From: Dactylis glomerata
Taxonomy: Eukaryota; Streptophyta; Magnoliopsida; Poales; Poaceae
DNA length: 64,000 nt
Reading direction: 5' to 3'
Assembly (NCBI GenBank): GCA_007115705.1
Contig: QXEO01001123.1
Coordinates: 62,001 to 126,000 of the forward strand
Both the position numbers and the translations under genes were made by a program. Of the stretch, positions 46,475 through 57,000 are shown piece after piece. Numbering within the stretch: the first letter of the stretch is position 1; every line of letters starts with the position of its first letter. The notes under the pieces were generated by a model. The model saw only the letters and a list, made by a program, of their open reading frames with translations, searched no databases and was not told where the DNA came from.

Positions 46475-48232
46475 ATGGCCAATCCTGAAAACACCAAGTT
46501 GTGTGACTTTACTAGCATAAACAATGGTGATTTTATCTGCACTCCTATTGCACCACCTGCTACTGCTGCAAACTTTTATGAGATTAAGCCTGCTTTATTG
46601 AACCTTGTTATGAAAGAGCAATTTTCTGGTGCTAGTACTGAAGATGCTGCAGCTCATCTCAACAATTTTGTTGAGCTATGTGAGATGCAGAAATATAAGG
46701 ATGTTGATAGTGATATTATTAAGCTCAAGTTGTTTCCTTTTTCTTTGAGAGGAAAAGCTAAAGATTGGTTGCTGTCTTTGACTAAGAATAGTATTGATTC
46801 ATGGGCTAAATGTAAGGATGCTTTTATTGGTAGATACTATCCTCCTGCTAAGATTATAGCTTTGCGTAGCAATATTATGAAGTTTACTCAGTTTGATAAT
46901 GAACATGTTGCTCAATCTTGGGAAAGAATGAAATCTATGATAAAGAATTGCCCAACTCATGGACTGACTACTTGGATGATTATCCAAACTTTTTATGCAG
47001 GACTGAATTTTTCTTCAAGGAACCTACTTGATTCAGCTGCTGGAGGCACTTTTATGTCCCTTACATTGGGCGCCGCATCAAAGCTACTCGACAACATGAT
47101 GGTAAATTATTCTGAATGGCACACCGAGAGAGCTCCACAAGGTAAGAAGGTAAATTCTGTTGAGGAAACCTCTTCCTTAAATGATAAGATTGATACCATT
47201 ATGGCTATGCTTGCTAATGATAGGACTCATGTTGATCCTAATAATGTTCCTTTGGCCTCTCTGGTTGCTCAAGAAGAGCAAGTTGATGTGAATTTCATTA
47301 GAAACAATAATTTTAACAACAATGCTTATAGGAACAATTTTGCTAGTAACAATTATAGGCCGTATCCTTCTACCAATGGTAATGGTTATGGTAACTCTTA
47401 TGGTAATTCCTACAACAACACTAGGGCCGCGCCCTCCGAACTTGAGGTAATGCTCAAGGACTTCATCGGTAAGCAAACTGCTTTTAACAAGTCTGTTGAG
47501 GAAAAGTTAGGCAAAATTGATATTCTTGCTTCTAAAGTTGATAGCCTTGCTCATGATATTGAAATTCTGAAATTAAAAGTGTTGCCTAATGATGTGAAAG
47601 AGAACAATGTTTTTGCTACCGCTAATGCTATCCAAGTTGGAATTGATGAAAATATTAGATTGTTAGCGGAATTGCATGCCAGGTGGGAAAGAGAAGATGA
47701 GATGGCTAGAGAGATGAAGATTAGGGATGAAAAGTTGAAGCAAAAAGCCTCTGTTCCCAAGAAGTTAGAAGATGGTTGGGAACCCATCATTGATATGCAT
47801 GTTAATGGTTATGATTGCCATGCTTTATGTGATCTAGGTGCTAGTATTTCTATCATGCCTAGAAAGATTTATGACATGCTTGATTTACCACCGCTTGAAA
47901 AGTGTTATTTTGATGTTCCTATTGCTGATGTTGCTAAGAAGAAACCTTTGGGAAGGATTAATGATGTTCTTATTGTGGTTAACAAAAACCTTTTTCCTGT
48001 AGATTTTCTTGTTATGGACGTTGAATGCCATGCTTCATGTCCTATTATTTTGGGAAGACCCTTTCTTCGAACTGTAGGTGCTATCATTGATATGAGGGAA
48101 GGCACTATCAAGTATCAATTCCCACTAAAGAAAGGTATGGAACACTTCCCTAGGAAAAGAAGGAAATTACTTTTTGACTCTATTCTTAGAGCAAATTATG
48201 AGCTTGATGCTTCATCACTTGATATTACTTGA
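46475..48232 (+). CDS. Athila-type gag-protease polyprotein
   Basis: I take the ATG at 46475 (MANPENTK); the frame is open 33 bases further upstream but without ATG. It encodes 585 residues. The retrotransposon gag domain has LFPFSLRGKAKDWL near residue 89 and AQSWERMKSMIKNCP, TFYAGLNFSSRNLLDSAAGG further on. There is no CCHC knuckle; an Asn-rich tract (NNNFNNNAYRNNF) and a Gly/Asn/Tyr tract lie where it might be. A coiled-coil-like charged region (EREDEMAREMKIRDEKL) precedes a retropepsin-like domain with CDLGASISIMP as active site and ILGRPFLRT near the end. The frame is intact, so particle formation is conceivable, but replication would need reverse transcriptase supplied by another element. 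Confidence 0.88.
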   Translation: MANPENTKLCDFTSINNGDFICTPIAPPATAANFYEIKPALLNLVMKEQFSGASTEDAAAHLNNFVELCEMQKYKDVDSDIIKLKLFPFSLRGKAKDWLLSLTKNSIDSWAKCKDAFIGRYYPPAKIIALRSNIMKFTQFDNEHVAQSWERMKSMIKNCPTHGLTTWMIIQTFYAGLNFSSRNLLDSAAGGTFMSLTLGAASKLLDNMMVNYSEWHTERAPQGKKVNSVEETSSLNDKIDTIMAMLANDRTHVDPNNVPLASLVAQEEQVDVNFIRNNNFNNNAYRNNFASNNYRPYPSTNGNGYGNSYGNSYNNTRAAPSELEVMLKDFIGKQTAFNKSVEEKLGKIDILASKVDSLAHDIEILKLKVLPNDVKENNVFATANAIQVGIDENIRLLAELHARWEREDEMAREMKIRDEKLKQKASVPKKLEDGWEPIIDMHVNGYDCHALCDLGASISIMPRKIYDMLDLPPLEKCYFDVPIADVAKKKPLGRINDVLIVVNKNLFPVDFLVMDVECHASCPIILGRPFLRTVGAIIDMREGTIKYQFPLKKGMEHFPRKRRKLLFDSILRANYELDASSLDIT

Positions 48233-48235
48233 TTC

Positions 48236-51167
48236 GCAATTTTCTGCGCCTAGCTCAAAGGCGTTAAAGAAAAGCACTCTTGGAAGATAACCCAATGTTT
48301 TCTTTTCAGTACTTTTTCTTTTATTTGAGTCTTGGAAGTCATTACTTCTGTAATGACTGCTCCTTATCTTGTTTATTTCGTTTTTGTGCCAAGAGAAGCC
48401 TCTAATTTGAGTGAGGTAAAGATTTGGGGATGTTGCTGTCCTGAAACTGTTTTCGGTGCTGCACCGTAAAAATTCGTGAAAATTCTCTGTTTATCTTTTG
48501 GACCTGCGATTTCTTGTGCATATGCCCCAGGTTATATCCAAACTTTTTTTAGTTGAACACTTTTTGATTTGAGCAACATAAAATCCCTCAAAAATTCGAC
48601 CTTTGTCAACTGTTCAGTTTTGACAGATTTCTGCCAATATTTGTGTTTGCCACTTTATCGCTTTCTTTTGAGTTCTTTTGATCACAGAACTTTTGGGGAG
48701 GTTGCTACAGTAGTATTTGCTATATATGTGGTGGTTTTGAGTTGAAACCTGAAGCAAATAGAGGATTGATTATATGTTATGCTTGCACTAATGTTGCTAA
48801 TAGATTTGTGTTTAGTTTTGTATGAAGGAAGTTTTCAAGTGTAGGGATTGGAGAATGATGAGATGAGTTGAAGAATGGACAAAAGCTCAAGCTTGGGGAT
48901 GCCCATGCATCACCCCAAGAAATATCCAAGAAGTACAAGCGTCAAAGCTTGGGGATGCCCCCGAGGCACCCCTTCTTCATCGGCAAAAACCAGGTCACCT
49001 TTCAAAACACTATATTTTATTGCTTCATGCACTATGTGTTTTTCTTGGAGCGTCAGTTGTTTTAGTTTTCTTAGTTGGTTTAGTTTGTTTGTTTTCTGCA
49101 ATAAATGGTTGGACCCCAACAAATTTCCTTTGGAGGAGATGTACTCGTTTTCATTTGCCAAGAACGCTCTAGTTTTCACTCTTATCGTTCATCGAGTGTT
49201 CTTCTTTTTCTGCTACTGCTTTTGGTTTTCATTTTCGCCTTGATTTGCGTTCAGATCTTGCCATATCTTTTCATCAAGGTGTATTTTTGCCTCTTATCTT
49301 CATTGGTTTTCATCAAAAGAGGTGTTTATAAAAATTTCAAATGGTGTTGGAAAAGAGAAAAAGCTTTGTGCAAAATAGTGGTACAAGAAGGAGCTTGTGT
49401 AGACTGCGGCTTAGGCTTTTTCATGTCATGCTTGATGTCTTTTTGATAGTATGCTTAGTGGTTTTTCTGTAGCATGACTTGTCTCAAATAACTAAGATTG
49501 CTTAATGAGCCTTTGAAAAAATCATGCGTTGCTTTTATTGTATGGAAGCATTATTTTGGTTTTCTCCGTGATGCTTTATTTGGGTTGACTTGGCGCATGC
49601 TCACACATGTTAGACTCTTACAAAGTCACCAATAGCCTTCATGATCATTTAGTTTTTGACTTTTGATGCCATCGTATACTTCTTTTAATGTCGCTTTGTC
49701 GCTTTGCATGATTATGGCCATTATTGCTCTCTTAGTTGGTCGCTCCCAGTCTTTTGCTAGCCCTCGCCTTGTACTGAGTATGAGCTCTACTCGTGCATCC
49801 AACTCCTAAAAACCAAAGTTTTCCAAAGTGTCCACCATACATACATACTAGCAATTTGCTATTCCAAGTAAATTTGACTTGCTTTTATTTTCTCTTCAAA
49901 TTAAACTCTTACCAGTGTTATGCGAAATTCGGTCAGTAAAGCTCTCACGAACCGGAAGGCACACTTTACTTTTTCCTGTTCTTAAAAATTTGACATTGTG
50001 GTCTCTTATGTTGAGTTGTTATGCTTACAAGTTGTAAGTTGGATTCTAGCCCATCCATGCTGTCATGGGGCAAGCTTTCAACATTGCACTTCTTATTTGA
50101 GTTGATATCGTGATCTTTTGTTTATGGATGCCCGCGGTGTGAAATGAATTGGGAATCTTGTGGGGATCATGGAGTTTGTATATGTGTTAGGGAAACGCCG
50201 GGCTGCCAATCTAAGCCATGCATAATTCATGGTGGAAATTTGCAGCATACCCATGGGGAACATATGACGACGCATCTCACAATAAAAAGCTAAACAAAAG
50301 GCAAATAAAAGAGATGTCGAGGTGTTCATTGTCTGCTTGTCCTGTCATTTTGGTGTGGGCTTGTTTCATGTCATCGGGCACGGAGGTACCCCATTGGCGG
50401 TTCTCAATGATATGTATATACTTACAATGACAAGAGCCTTGCTTGGGACTCTAAGTAAAGTAGCATGAGGTTTGGGTACTCGTATTCACGGGGCACGAGG
50501 TTTTCAACTTATGATTTGTCAAGCATATGCATCATAATTGTTCTCGCATTAACTTTAACCATTCAAGATGCTTATGATGGGGGCAATGAGAGCTCAAAGC
50601 CGGTAAGTACCATAATTTTTGAAGGTTATAAAACTTGCAATCACTGCTTCCCTCTGCGAAGGGCCTTTCTTTTACTTTTATGTTGAGTCACCACCTTCTT
50701 TCTTTATGCACCATTAAGAGAGCATAGTTGTCATTCTTAGTGTGATATGCATTGTCCCAAAGTTCATTGATTGACTCATATTGTTGGTTTCACTTGTTCT
50801 TAAATTATTTGTATCTAGTCGCCCTCTTAAACTTGAAGGTGTCCTATGCATTTATGTTTTGCTCTCTTTGAAGGACAAGCTGAAAACCATTTGTATGTTT
50901 TTCCTGAAGATTTGAACACACGTTTGACTTTCATTGTTTCATTATCATGATCTTTTGTTTGTGTTCATTTACATGTTTACAACATGGTTGCTAAGTTCTT
51001 ATTGTCATGATTATATCTTCATGCCCATGTTTTAAGTTCTTATGATCCCAGCTCACAAATGCTTACATATATGATCAAGATTGTGTAGGTGCATGTCACC
51101 TCAAAAATTATTCTTTTGTTATCACTTACCTACTCGAAGATGAGCAGGAGTTTAGCTTGGGGATGCT
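48236..51167 (+). other. non-coding 3' backbone of Athila copy C
   Basis: No reverse transcriptase, RNase H or integrase motif on either strand. The longest frame, 49105-49446, is Leu/Val/Phe-rich and probably chance. The AGCTTGGGGATGC motif recurs at about 48891, 48949 and just before the 3' LTR (51153-51166), where it is the polypurine tract. The backbone is shared with copies A (first part) and B. Confidence 0.8.
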
Positions 51168-52784
51168 TGATACGTCTCAAACGTATCTATAATTTTTGAT
51201 GCTCCATGCTTGTTTTTACACCATTTGCCTATTGTTTCGTTACACTTAGTGGCACTTTTATGCATTTTCCGGAACTAACCTATTAACAAGTGCCACAGTG
51301 CCAGTTTCCTGTTTTCTGCTGTTTTTGTGTTTCAGAAGTGATACACAGGAAATATTCTCGGAATTGGACGAAACAAGTTCCTGAAGTCTTATTTTACCCG
51401 GAAGCTTCCAGAGATCCGAAAGAGAGTAGGAGCCGAGGCACTAGGGGCCCACACGCAGGGGTGGCGCGGCCAGCCCCTGGCCCACGCCACCACCGCGTGA
51501 GGCCACCAGGCCCCTCCTCTGACATCGCCCCTTCGCCTATAAAGACCCCCCGACGAAAAAAACCTAAGCACCCGATCAGATTTCTAGAACACATCGCGAT
51601 CCGCCGCCGCCGTCGACCCGAAGATCGGGAGGGTCCAGAAGCTCTTCCCGGCACCCTGCCAGAGAGGGGAATCGCCACCGGAGGTCTTCTTCATCGCCAT
51701 GCTTGCCTCTGGTGCGATGAGTGAGTAGTCTACCTTGGACTATGGGTCCATAGCAGTAGCTAGATGGTTGTCTCCTCCACCATGTGCTTCATGTTTAGAT
51801 CTCATGAGCTGCCCTAAATGATTGAGATCACCGTTATGTAATTCTACATGTTTGGTTTGTTGGGATCCGATGAATATTGGTGTTTATGATTAAGTTGCTG
51901 TACTGAATATTATCTTTTGTTATCTCTATGTTGTTTATGATCTTGCATGCTCTCCGTTCTTAGTGGCTATCTTGGCCGAGTAGTTGCTAGTGACTCCAAG
52001 AGGGGGTATTTATGCTCGATAGTGGGTTCATGCCTCTATTTCAGCTGGGGGAGTGACAGAAACCTCTAAGGTGGTAGATGTGCTATTGCTACTAGGGAGA
52101 AAACAACATTCATATGCTCAAGGGCATATGCTTTGTTTACATTACACACTTTGCTTAATGCAATTATCTGTTGTTCGCAACTTAATACTTTTGGGGTGTT
52201 CGGATTGATATCCCCGGGAGTGGATTATTAGTCATAGATGCAGTTGGATGGCGGTCTATGTATTTTGTTGTAATGCCCAGAGTAAATCTCATAGTGATCT
52301 TCTTGACATATCACGTTTATCTTTATTCTATCAATTGCGCAACTGTAATTTGTTTACCCAACATGTGTTATTTTATCTATGGAGAGACACCACTAGTGAA
52401 CTGTGGACCCCGGTCCTATTTACATCATATTGCTATCACTTGTTTACTTTTCTCGTACTGTTTACTTTACTCGCATACTATATTGTTTTCCACTCGATAC
52501 GCTCATAACCTTTGTTTCAAGCAAACCGGTGAGATTGACAACCTCATCGCAAGTTGGGAACAAAGTACTTGGTTGTGTGTGTGCAGGTTCCGCATCACCT
52601 TCAGTCGTCGCTGTCTCTCCTCTCCTGACCGATATTAAACCTTGGTTTCTTAACTGAGGGAAAACCAGCTGCTATACTCATCATACCTTCCTCTTGGGGT
52701 TCCCAACGGGCTGGTCATTCACCACGCACAAGGACTGTTGCTGGGGGACAAAGAAGAATAATCTCCTTCATCAACTAGCCATCA
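51168..52784 (+). repeat. 3' LTR of Athila copy C
   Basis: Same length as the 5' LTR. TATAAAG at 51538-51544. Followed by the TSD GCATG. Confidence 0.95.
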
Positions 52785-53017
52785 GCATGTAGGCCTCATT
52801 TTGCTCATTGAGGACAATGGCCACGGCCACCATCAAGTCGGCATCGTCGTCGGAGTCGGTGTTAGACTCGTCATTGAAGTGTGTGTAGAAGAACTCATTG
52901 TTGAAGTTGACAATGGCCGCAATGTCGCGTCGTCCAAGTTGTTGTCCCACAGCGCGCTCATGTTGGCAAATGGCCGAACAGGTTGCACGCGGCCTGGGAG
53001 GACAGCTCTCTCAACCC

Positions 53018-53123
53018 GGTGGAAGAAGGGGCTTCTTTTCGGTGGTCGGGGGTGGCAAGCGGACGCCAGCGGTGGAAGAAGGGGATTCTTTTCGGTGGTC
53101 GAGGGCGGCAAGCGGACGCCGGC
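53018..53123. repeat. 53-bp tandem duplication
   Basis: Two copies of a unit opening GGTGGAAGAAGGGG start at 53018 and 53071, with a few substitutions, in the displaced N-terminal part of the Harbinger transposase region. Confidence 0.88.
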
Positions 53124-53717
53124 GGTGGGCGTGGCGATGCTGACGATGGAAAGGAGGTGGCGCGCGCACAACAGGGAAACACAGGGGAGGAAGAGGGAAA
53201 ATGGCTTGGAGCCTTTGTCGGCTGGGCCTGGGGTGGACAAGAAGGGGGCGTGAGAGGACGCGCGGGCTGTCTAGGCTGACGCATTTTGGGCCCAAATCTG
53301 AGATCAGAATGGGTACGCGCGGACGCCTTCAGACAGCTTTGTCTGTTTGGGTCGCCCCGCTGAGCCGTGTGTTCTGTCCGTGCAGACTCGTTCGGATGCG
53401 GATTGGTCATTTGCGTCGGCCCGCTGGAGATGCCCTAAGTCCCCTAGGCCCCATTTGATTTATTGTATTTTAGGCAAAACCAATCTAAAAGTTTCTCTTC
53501 ATAATAATTTAGGAAAGTAGTGCTTGGTTGATTGTTAATTCTCTCACCTAGTTTGTTTTACCCGGTAGAGGAGGCTGTCATGGGCACATAGTAGTATTAG
53601 AGCATCTGTGATGCAAAATGCAGCAGCTGTTTTAGACAATGCGGTAGCTGATTTGCATTTTTTGCGGCACGAGCACGCCGGCCGCAATACCAGCTGCCAC
53701 ATTTTGCGGCACCTCAC

Positions 53718-54016
53718 TGTTACGATCCCTCTACGATATCAGTTCAACAGGATACAAATCGGGTTCAATTCCTCCAGAATCTAGGGTTTGAGGGAGAGGA
53801 AGGAGGAAGGGGATCCGAGAAAGAGAGGCCGCCGGCCGATTACACATTCCATACCTTACAAGTGGGTCCCAACCCTAGGCTATAAGCTCCCAGACAGCTC
53901 ACATGTAACGTGGGTTGGGCCTCCTGGTCCTGTCGCCACGCCTAGGTGGTAATTGGTTGGTTGTCGCCTGCTCCTCGGCTGTGCCCGTCGACGGTGTAGC
54001 TGGTGAGGTTGTAACA
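53718..54016 (-). repeat. 3' LTR of the Reina-like element
   Basis: 299 bp. The minus-strand purine tract CCGGAGGGGA lies at 54017-54026, and gag-pol ends inside the LTR. Confidence 0.93.
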
Positions 54017-57000
54017 TCCCCTCCGGGTTGAGAACTAGCTTGTCCCCAAGCTGGAGCATCGGAGAAGCGGTGCACGAGTTTGCCTTGATCTTCCTAGGTC
54101 GCCAGCGAGGGTGGTTGATCGGTCCACTAGACAAGGACTTGGGTGTGCGTCTCACCACCTCGTTGGTAGAGACGAGTGCGCGGTGTCTTGAATAGAACAG
54201 GTGGCGAAGCAGAATCAGGGGGCAGGTCTTGAAGGACCTCCGCGGATGGGGGCACAGCCCGACGAAGCTGGGAGACATGGATCACCGGGTGGATTTTGCA
54301 GGACTCCGGCAGCTGGAGCTTGTACGATGTACCTCCGACCCGGGCCAGCACCTGAAAGGGACCAAAATAATGGAAAGCTAATTTGGGGTTAGCTCAAGTT
54401 GCAAGTGTCCGCTGGACATACGGCTGCATCTTGAGATAAATCCAATCGCCGACGCTGAATTCCCTGTCAGAGCGCTTCCGGCCCGCAGTCAATTTCATGC
54501 GCTGCTGAGCTCGCCGGAGATGATGTTGCAGCAGTGTCATAGTATCAGCTCGGTCGTGCAACCAGTAGGACAGCTCTAGTACTGGGCAAGAGGCTGGATC
54601 GATAATGCCAAAGTGGCGTGGACTATGGCCAGAAAGCACTTCGAATGGGGAAGTACCAAGTGGAGAATGTGGAGAAGTGTTATACCAGAATTCCGCGAGG
54701 TGCAACCAAGTCATCCACTTAGTTGGGCAAGCCTGCGTGAAGCACTGGAGGTAAGTCTCCAGACACTGGTTCACTCGTTCCGTAGTGTCGTCCATTTGAG
54801 GATGGTAAGCTGAGCTCATTTGAAGCTGTGTATGAGACAGCTTGAACAGCTCCTGCCAGAGGTTGCTAGTGAAGACTTTGTCGCGATCGGAAATGATGGC
54901 AACTGGCAGACCATGAAGCTTGTACACCTGGAGCATGTAGGCTTGTGCCACTTGAAAAGCCGTGAAGGGATGTGCCAGCAGAATGAAATGGGCATAGCGA
55001 GAAAGCTTGTCGACCACCACTAGAATGCAGTTGTATCCCGACGAGCGAGGTAATCCTTTGACAAAATCCATTGTAACCGTGTGCCAAGTGTGGGGAGGGA
55101 TTGGCAAGGGTTCCAGCAAACCAGGGTAATGGACACGCTCAGATTTAGCTTGCTTGCAAATGGCACACGAGTCCACAAAGTTCTGCACCTGTTTCTTCAA
55201 ACCTGGCCAGGCGAAGAGTGTGCGAGCCCGACGATAGGTGACAGTAACACCAGAGTGGCCACCAACTGTGCTGGTATGCATTGCTTGCAGAATTTTGAGT
55301 TGGAAAGGCTCATTGCGCCCCACCCAGATACGGCCATGCAGCTTGAGAATGCCATCTTCTACTTGAAACTCACTGGGGCCTTCGGGTGGGTCACGAGTGC
55401 GCTGGCCCAGGAGCTTTTGGGCCTGGGGGTCTACTTTGTAGCCGAGTTGAATTTCTTCCAGCCAAAGCGGTAAGCACACAGAGATGGCTGCCAACTCGCC
55501 GTGGGCAGGTTGAGGGCAGCGAGAGCGAGCATCGGCTGCTCTATTGTCAGGCCCTTTCTTATAGACAATGCGATAGCGCAAACCCAGGAGTGTAACCATC
55601 ACCTTCTGCTGCCAAGGGGTAGAGATGCGTTGGTCTTCCAAGTGGATCAAGCTCTTTTGGTCCATGTGTATAATAAACTCAGCAGGTTGCAGGTAAGCAC
55701 GCCAGTGATCGACGGCCATGATGATTGCCAAAGCTTCTTTCTCATAAGTAGATAGCATGCTGGTTCGTGGCCCCAATGCTTTGCTCAGGAAGGAGAGGGG
55801 GTGATTGTCCTGCCGCAAGACAGCACCAATGCCATGATCAGAAGCATCTGTCTCAATCTCAAACACTTTGGTAAAGTCTGGCAGTGCTAACACCGGTGCC
55901 ATAGTGAGTGCTTGCTTCAAAGCCGAGAAGGCTGCTTGTTCCAGTTCAGTCCAGCGGAACACCGCGTGTTTCTTCAAGAGATCAGTCACTGGGCGACAGA
56001 GAATCCCAAAGTTGTGCACGAACTTGCGGTAGTAACCGGCTAAGCCCAGAAATCCACGGACCTCTTTCACATTTGTCGGCAGAGGCCATTTTTCCACAAC
56101 AAAAATGTTCTTGGCATCCGTGCACACGCCAGCCACGCTGATTTCATGACCTAAATAGATCAACTTGGGTTGCAGAAATTTACACTTGCTGCATTTGATT
56201 TTCAACTGATGCTGAGTCAGAATGGTGAACACTTGGCGCAACAGATGTAGATGAGTTACCAAATCAGAGCTGTAAATCAAAATGTCATCAATAAAGACCA
56301 GCACTCCTTTGCGCAAGAGAGGTTTCAAGATGGTGTTCATCAAGCCCTGGAAAGTTGCTGGGGCACTCGTTAAACCGTAAACCATGACTTTGAATTCATA
56401 GTGCCCATCATGAGTCTTGAACGCTGTCTTATGCTCATCCTCGGGCCGCATACGGATTTGATGATAACCAGCTCACAAGTCCAGACTGGTAAATAGGCAG
56501 CTACCTGAGAGCTCATCGAGTAGTTCTTCGATCACTGGGAGAGGGTAGCGGTTCTTGATCGTCAGTGCATTAAGTTGATGAAAATCCACACAAAACTGCC
56601 AAGGCAAGTCCTTCTTGAGCACAAGTAACACTGGCGAGGAGTACGGACTGGTGCTGAACTGAATAATGCCCTGAGCCAACATCTGTTTGATCTGCTTCTC
56701 TATCTCATATTTCTGAGCTGGGTTGTATCGATAAGGGCGCAGATTTACTGGTCGTGCACCAGGCATCAATGGAATAGCATGATCGAAGCTGCGCTGGGGT
56801 GGAAGTCCACTGGGTTCCTCGAAGAGCACCTCAAACTCGGCCAGCAGAGTAATAGCAGCGTCTGGAAGAGGACTATCCTCAGCAAGGTTGTCAGGTTTCA
56901 TAAGACAAAGCTGAACTATGCTAGACACCCGAGATTTCAGAATGAGAGATTGCAATTGCTCCTGTGTAAGCAAGGAACATTGTGTTGCATCAAACTGAAT

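Larger units (their letters stand above)
44658..52784 (+). mobile_element. Athila-type gypsy element, copy C, complete but gag-protease only
   Basis: 8127 bp with two 1617-bp LTRs (44658-46274, 51168-52784) and exact 5-bp TSDs GCATG (44653-44657, 52785-52789). The LTRs differ at about 39 positions by hand count. It has a tRNA-Asp primer site, a 585-codon gag-protease ORF, then about 2.9 kb without reverse transcriptase or integrase. At the usual grass LTR rate of 1.3e-8 per site per year the insertion is about one million years old. In size and LTR length it resembles elements called Sabrina in barley; that name is from memory and unchecked. Confidence 0.95.
43185..53435 (-). mobile_element. 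PIF/Harbinger DNA transposon, split by Athila copy C
   Basis: It carries a DDE transposase frame on the minus strand. The right end, reverse complemented, is GGGCATCTCCAGCGG, a familiar grass Harbinger terminus. The left end GGTGTCCAAAACGG after TTA is a weak partner, and the right flank is TAA, so the ends are provisional. Removing Athila C (44658-52784 plus one TSD) leaves about 2.1 kb. A shared 30-bp sequence lies just outside each end. Confidence 0.65.

Noticed and set aside
49105..49446. Hydrophobic ORF in the Athila C backbone as an envelope-like protein
   Set aside because: T-rich DNA gives Leu/Phe/Val by chance; there is no signal peptide followed by an ectodomain, and copy B does not keep the same frame convincingly.
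52801..53458. Multiple overlapping ORFs on both strands
   Set aside because: GC-rich and tandemly repeated N-terminal part of the Harbinger transposase region; only the minus-strand frame continuing to 44587 fits a known protein.
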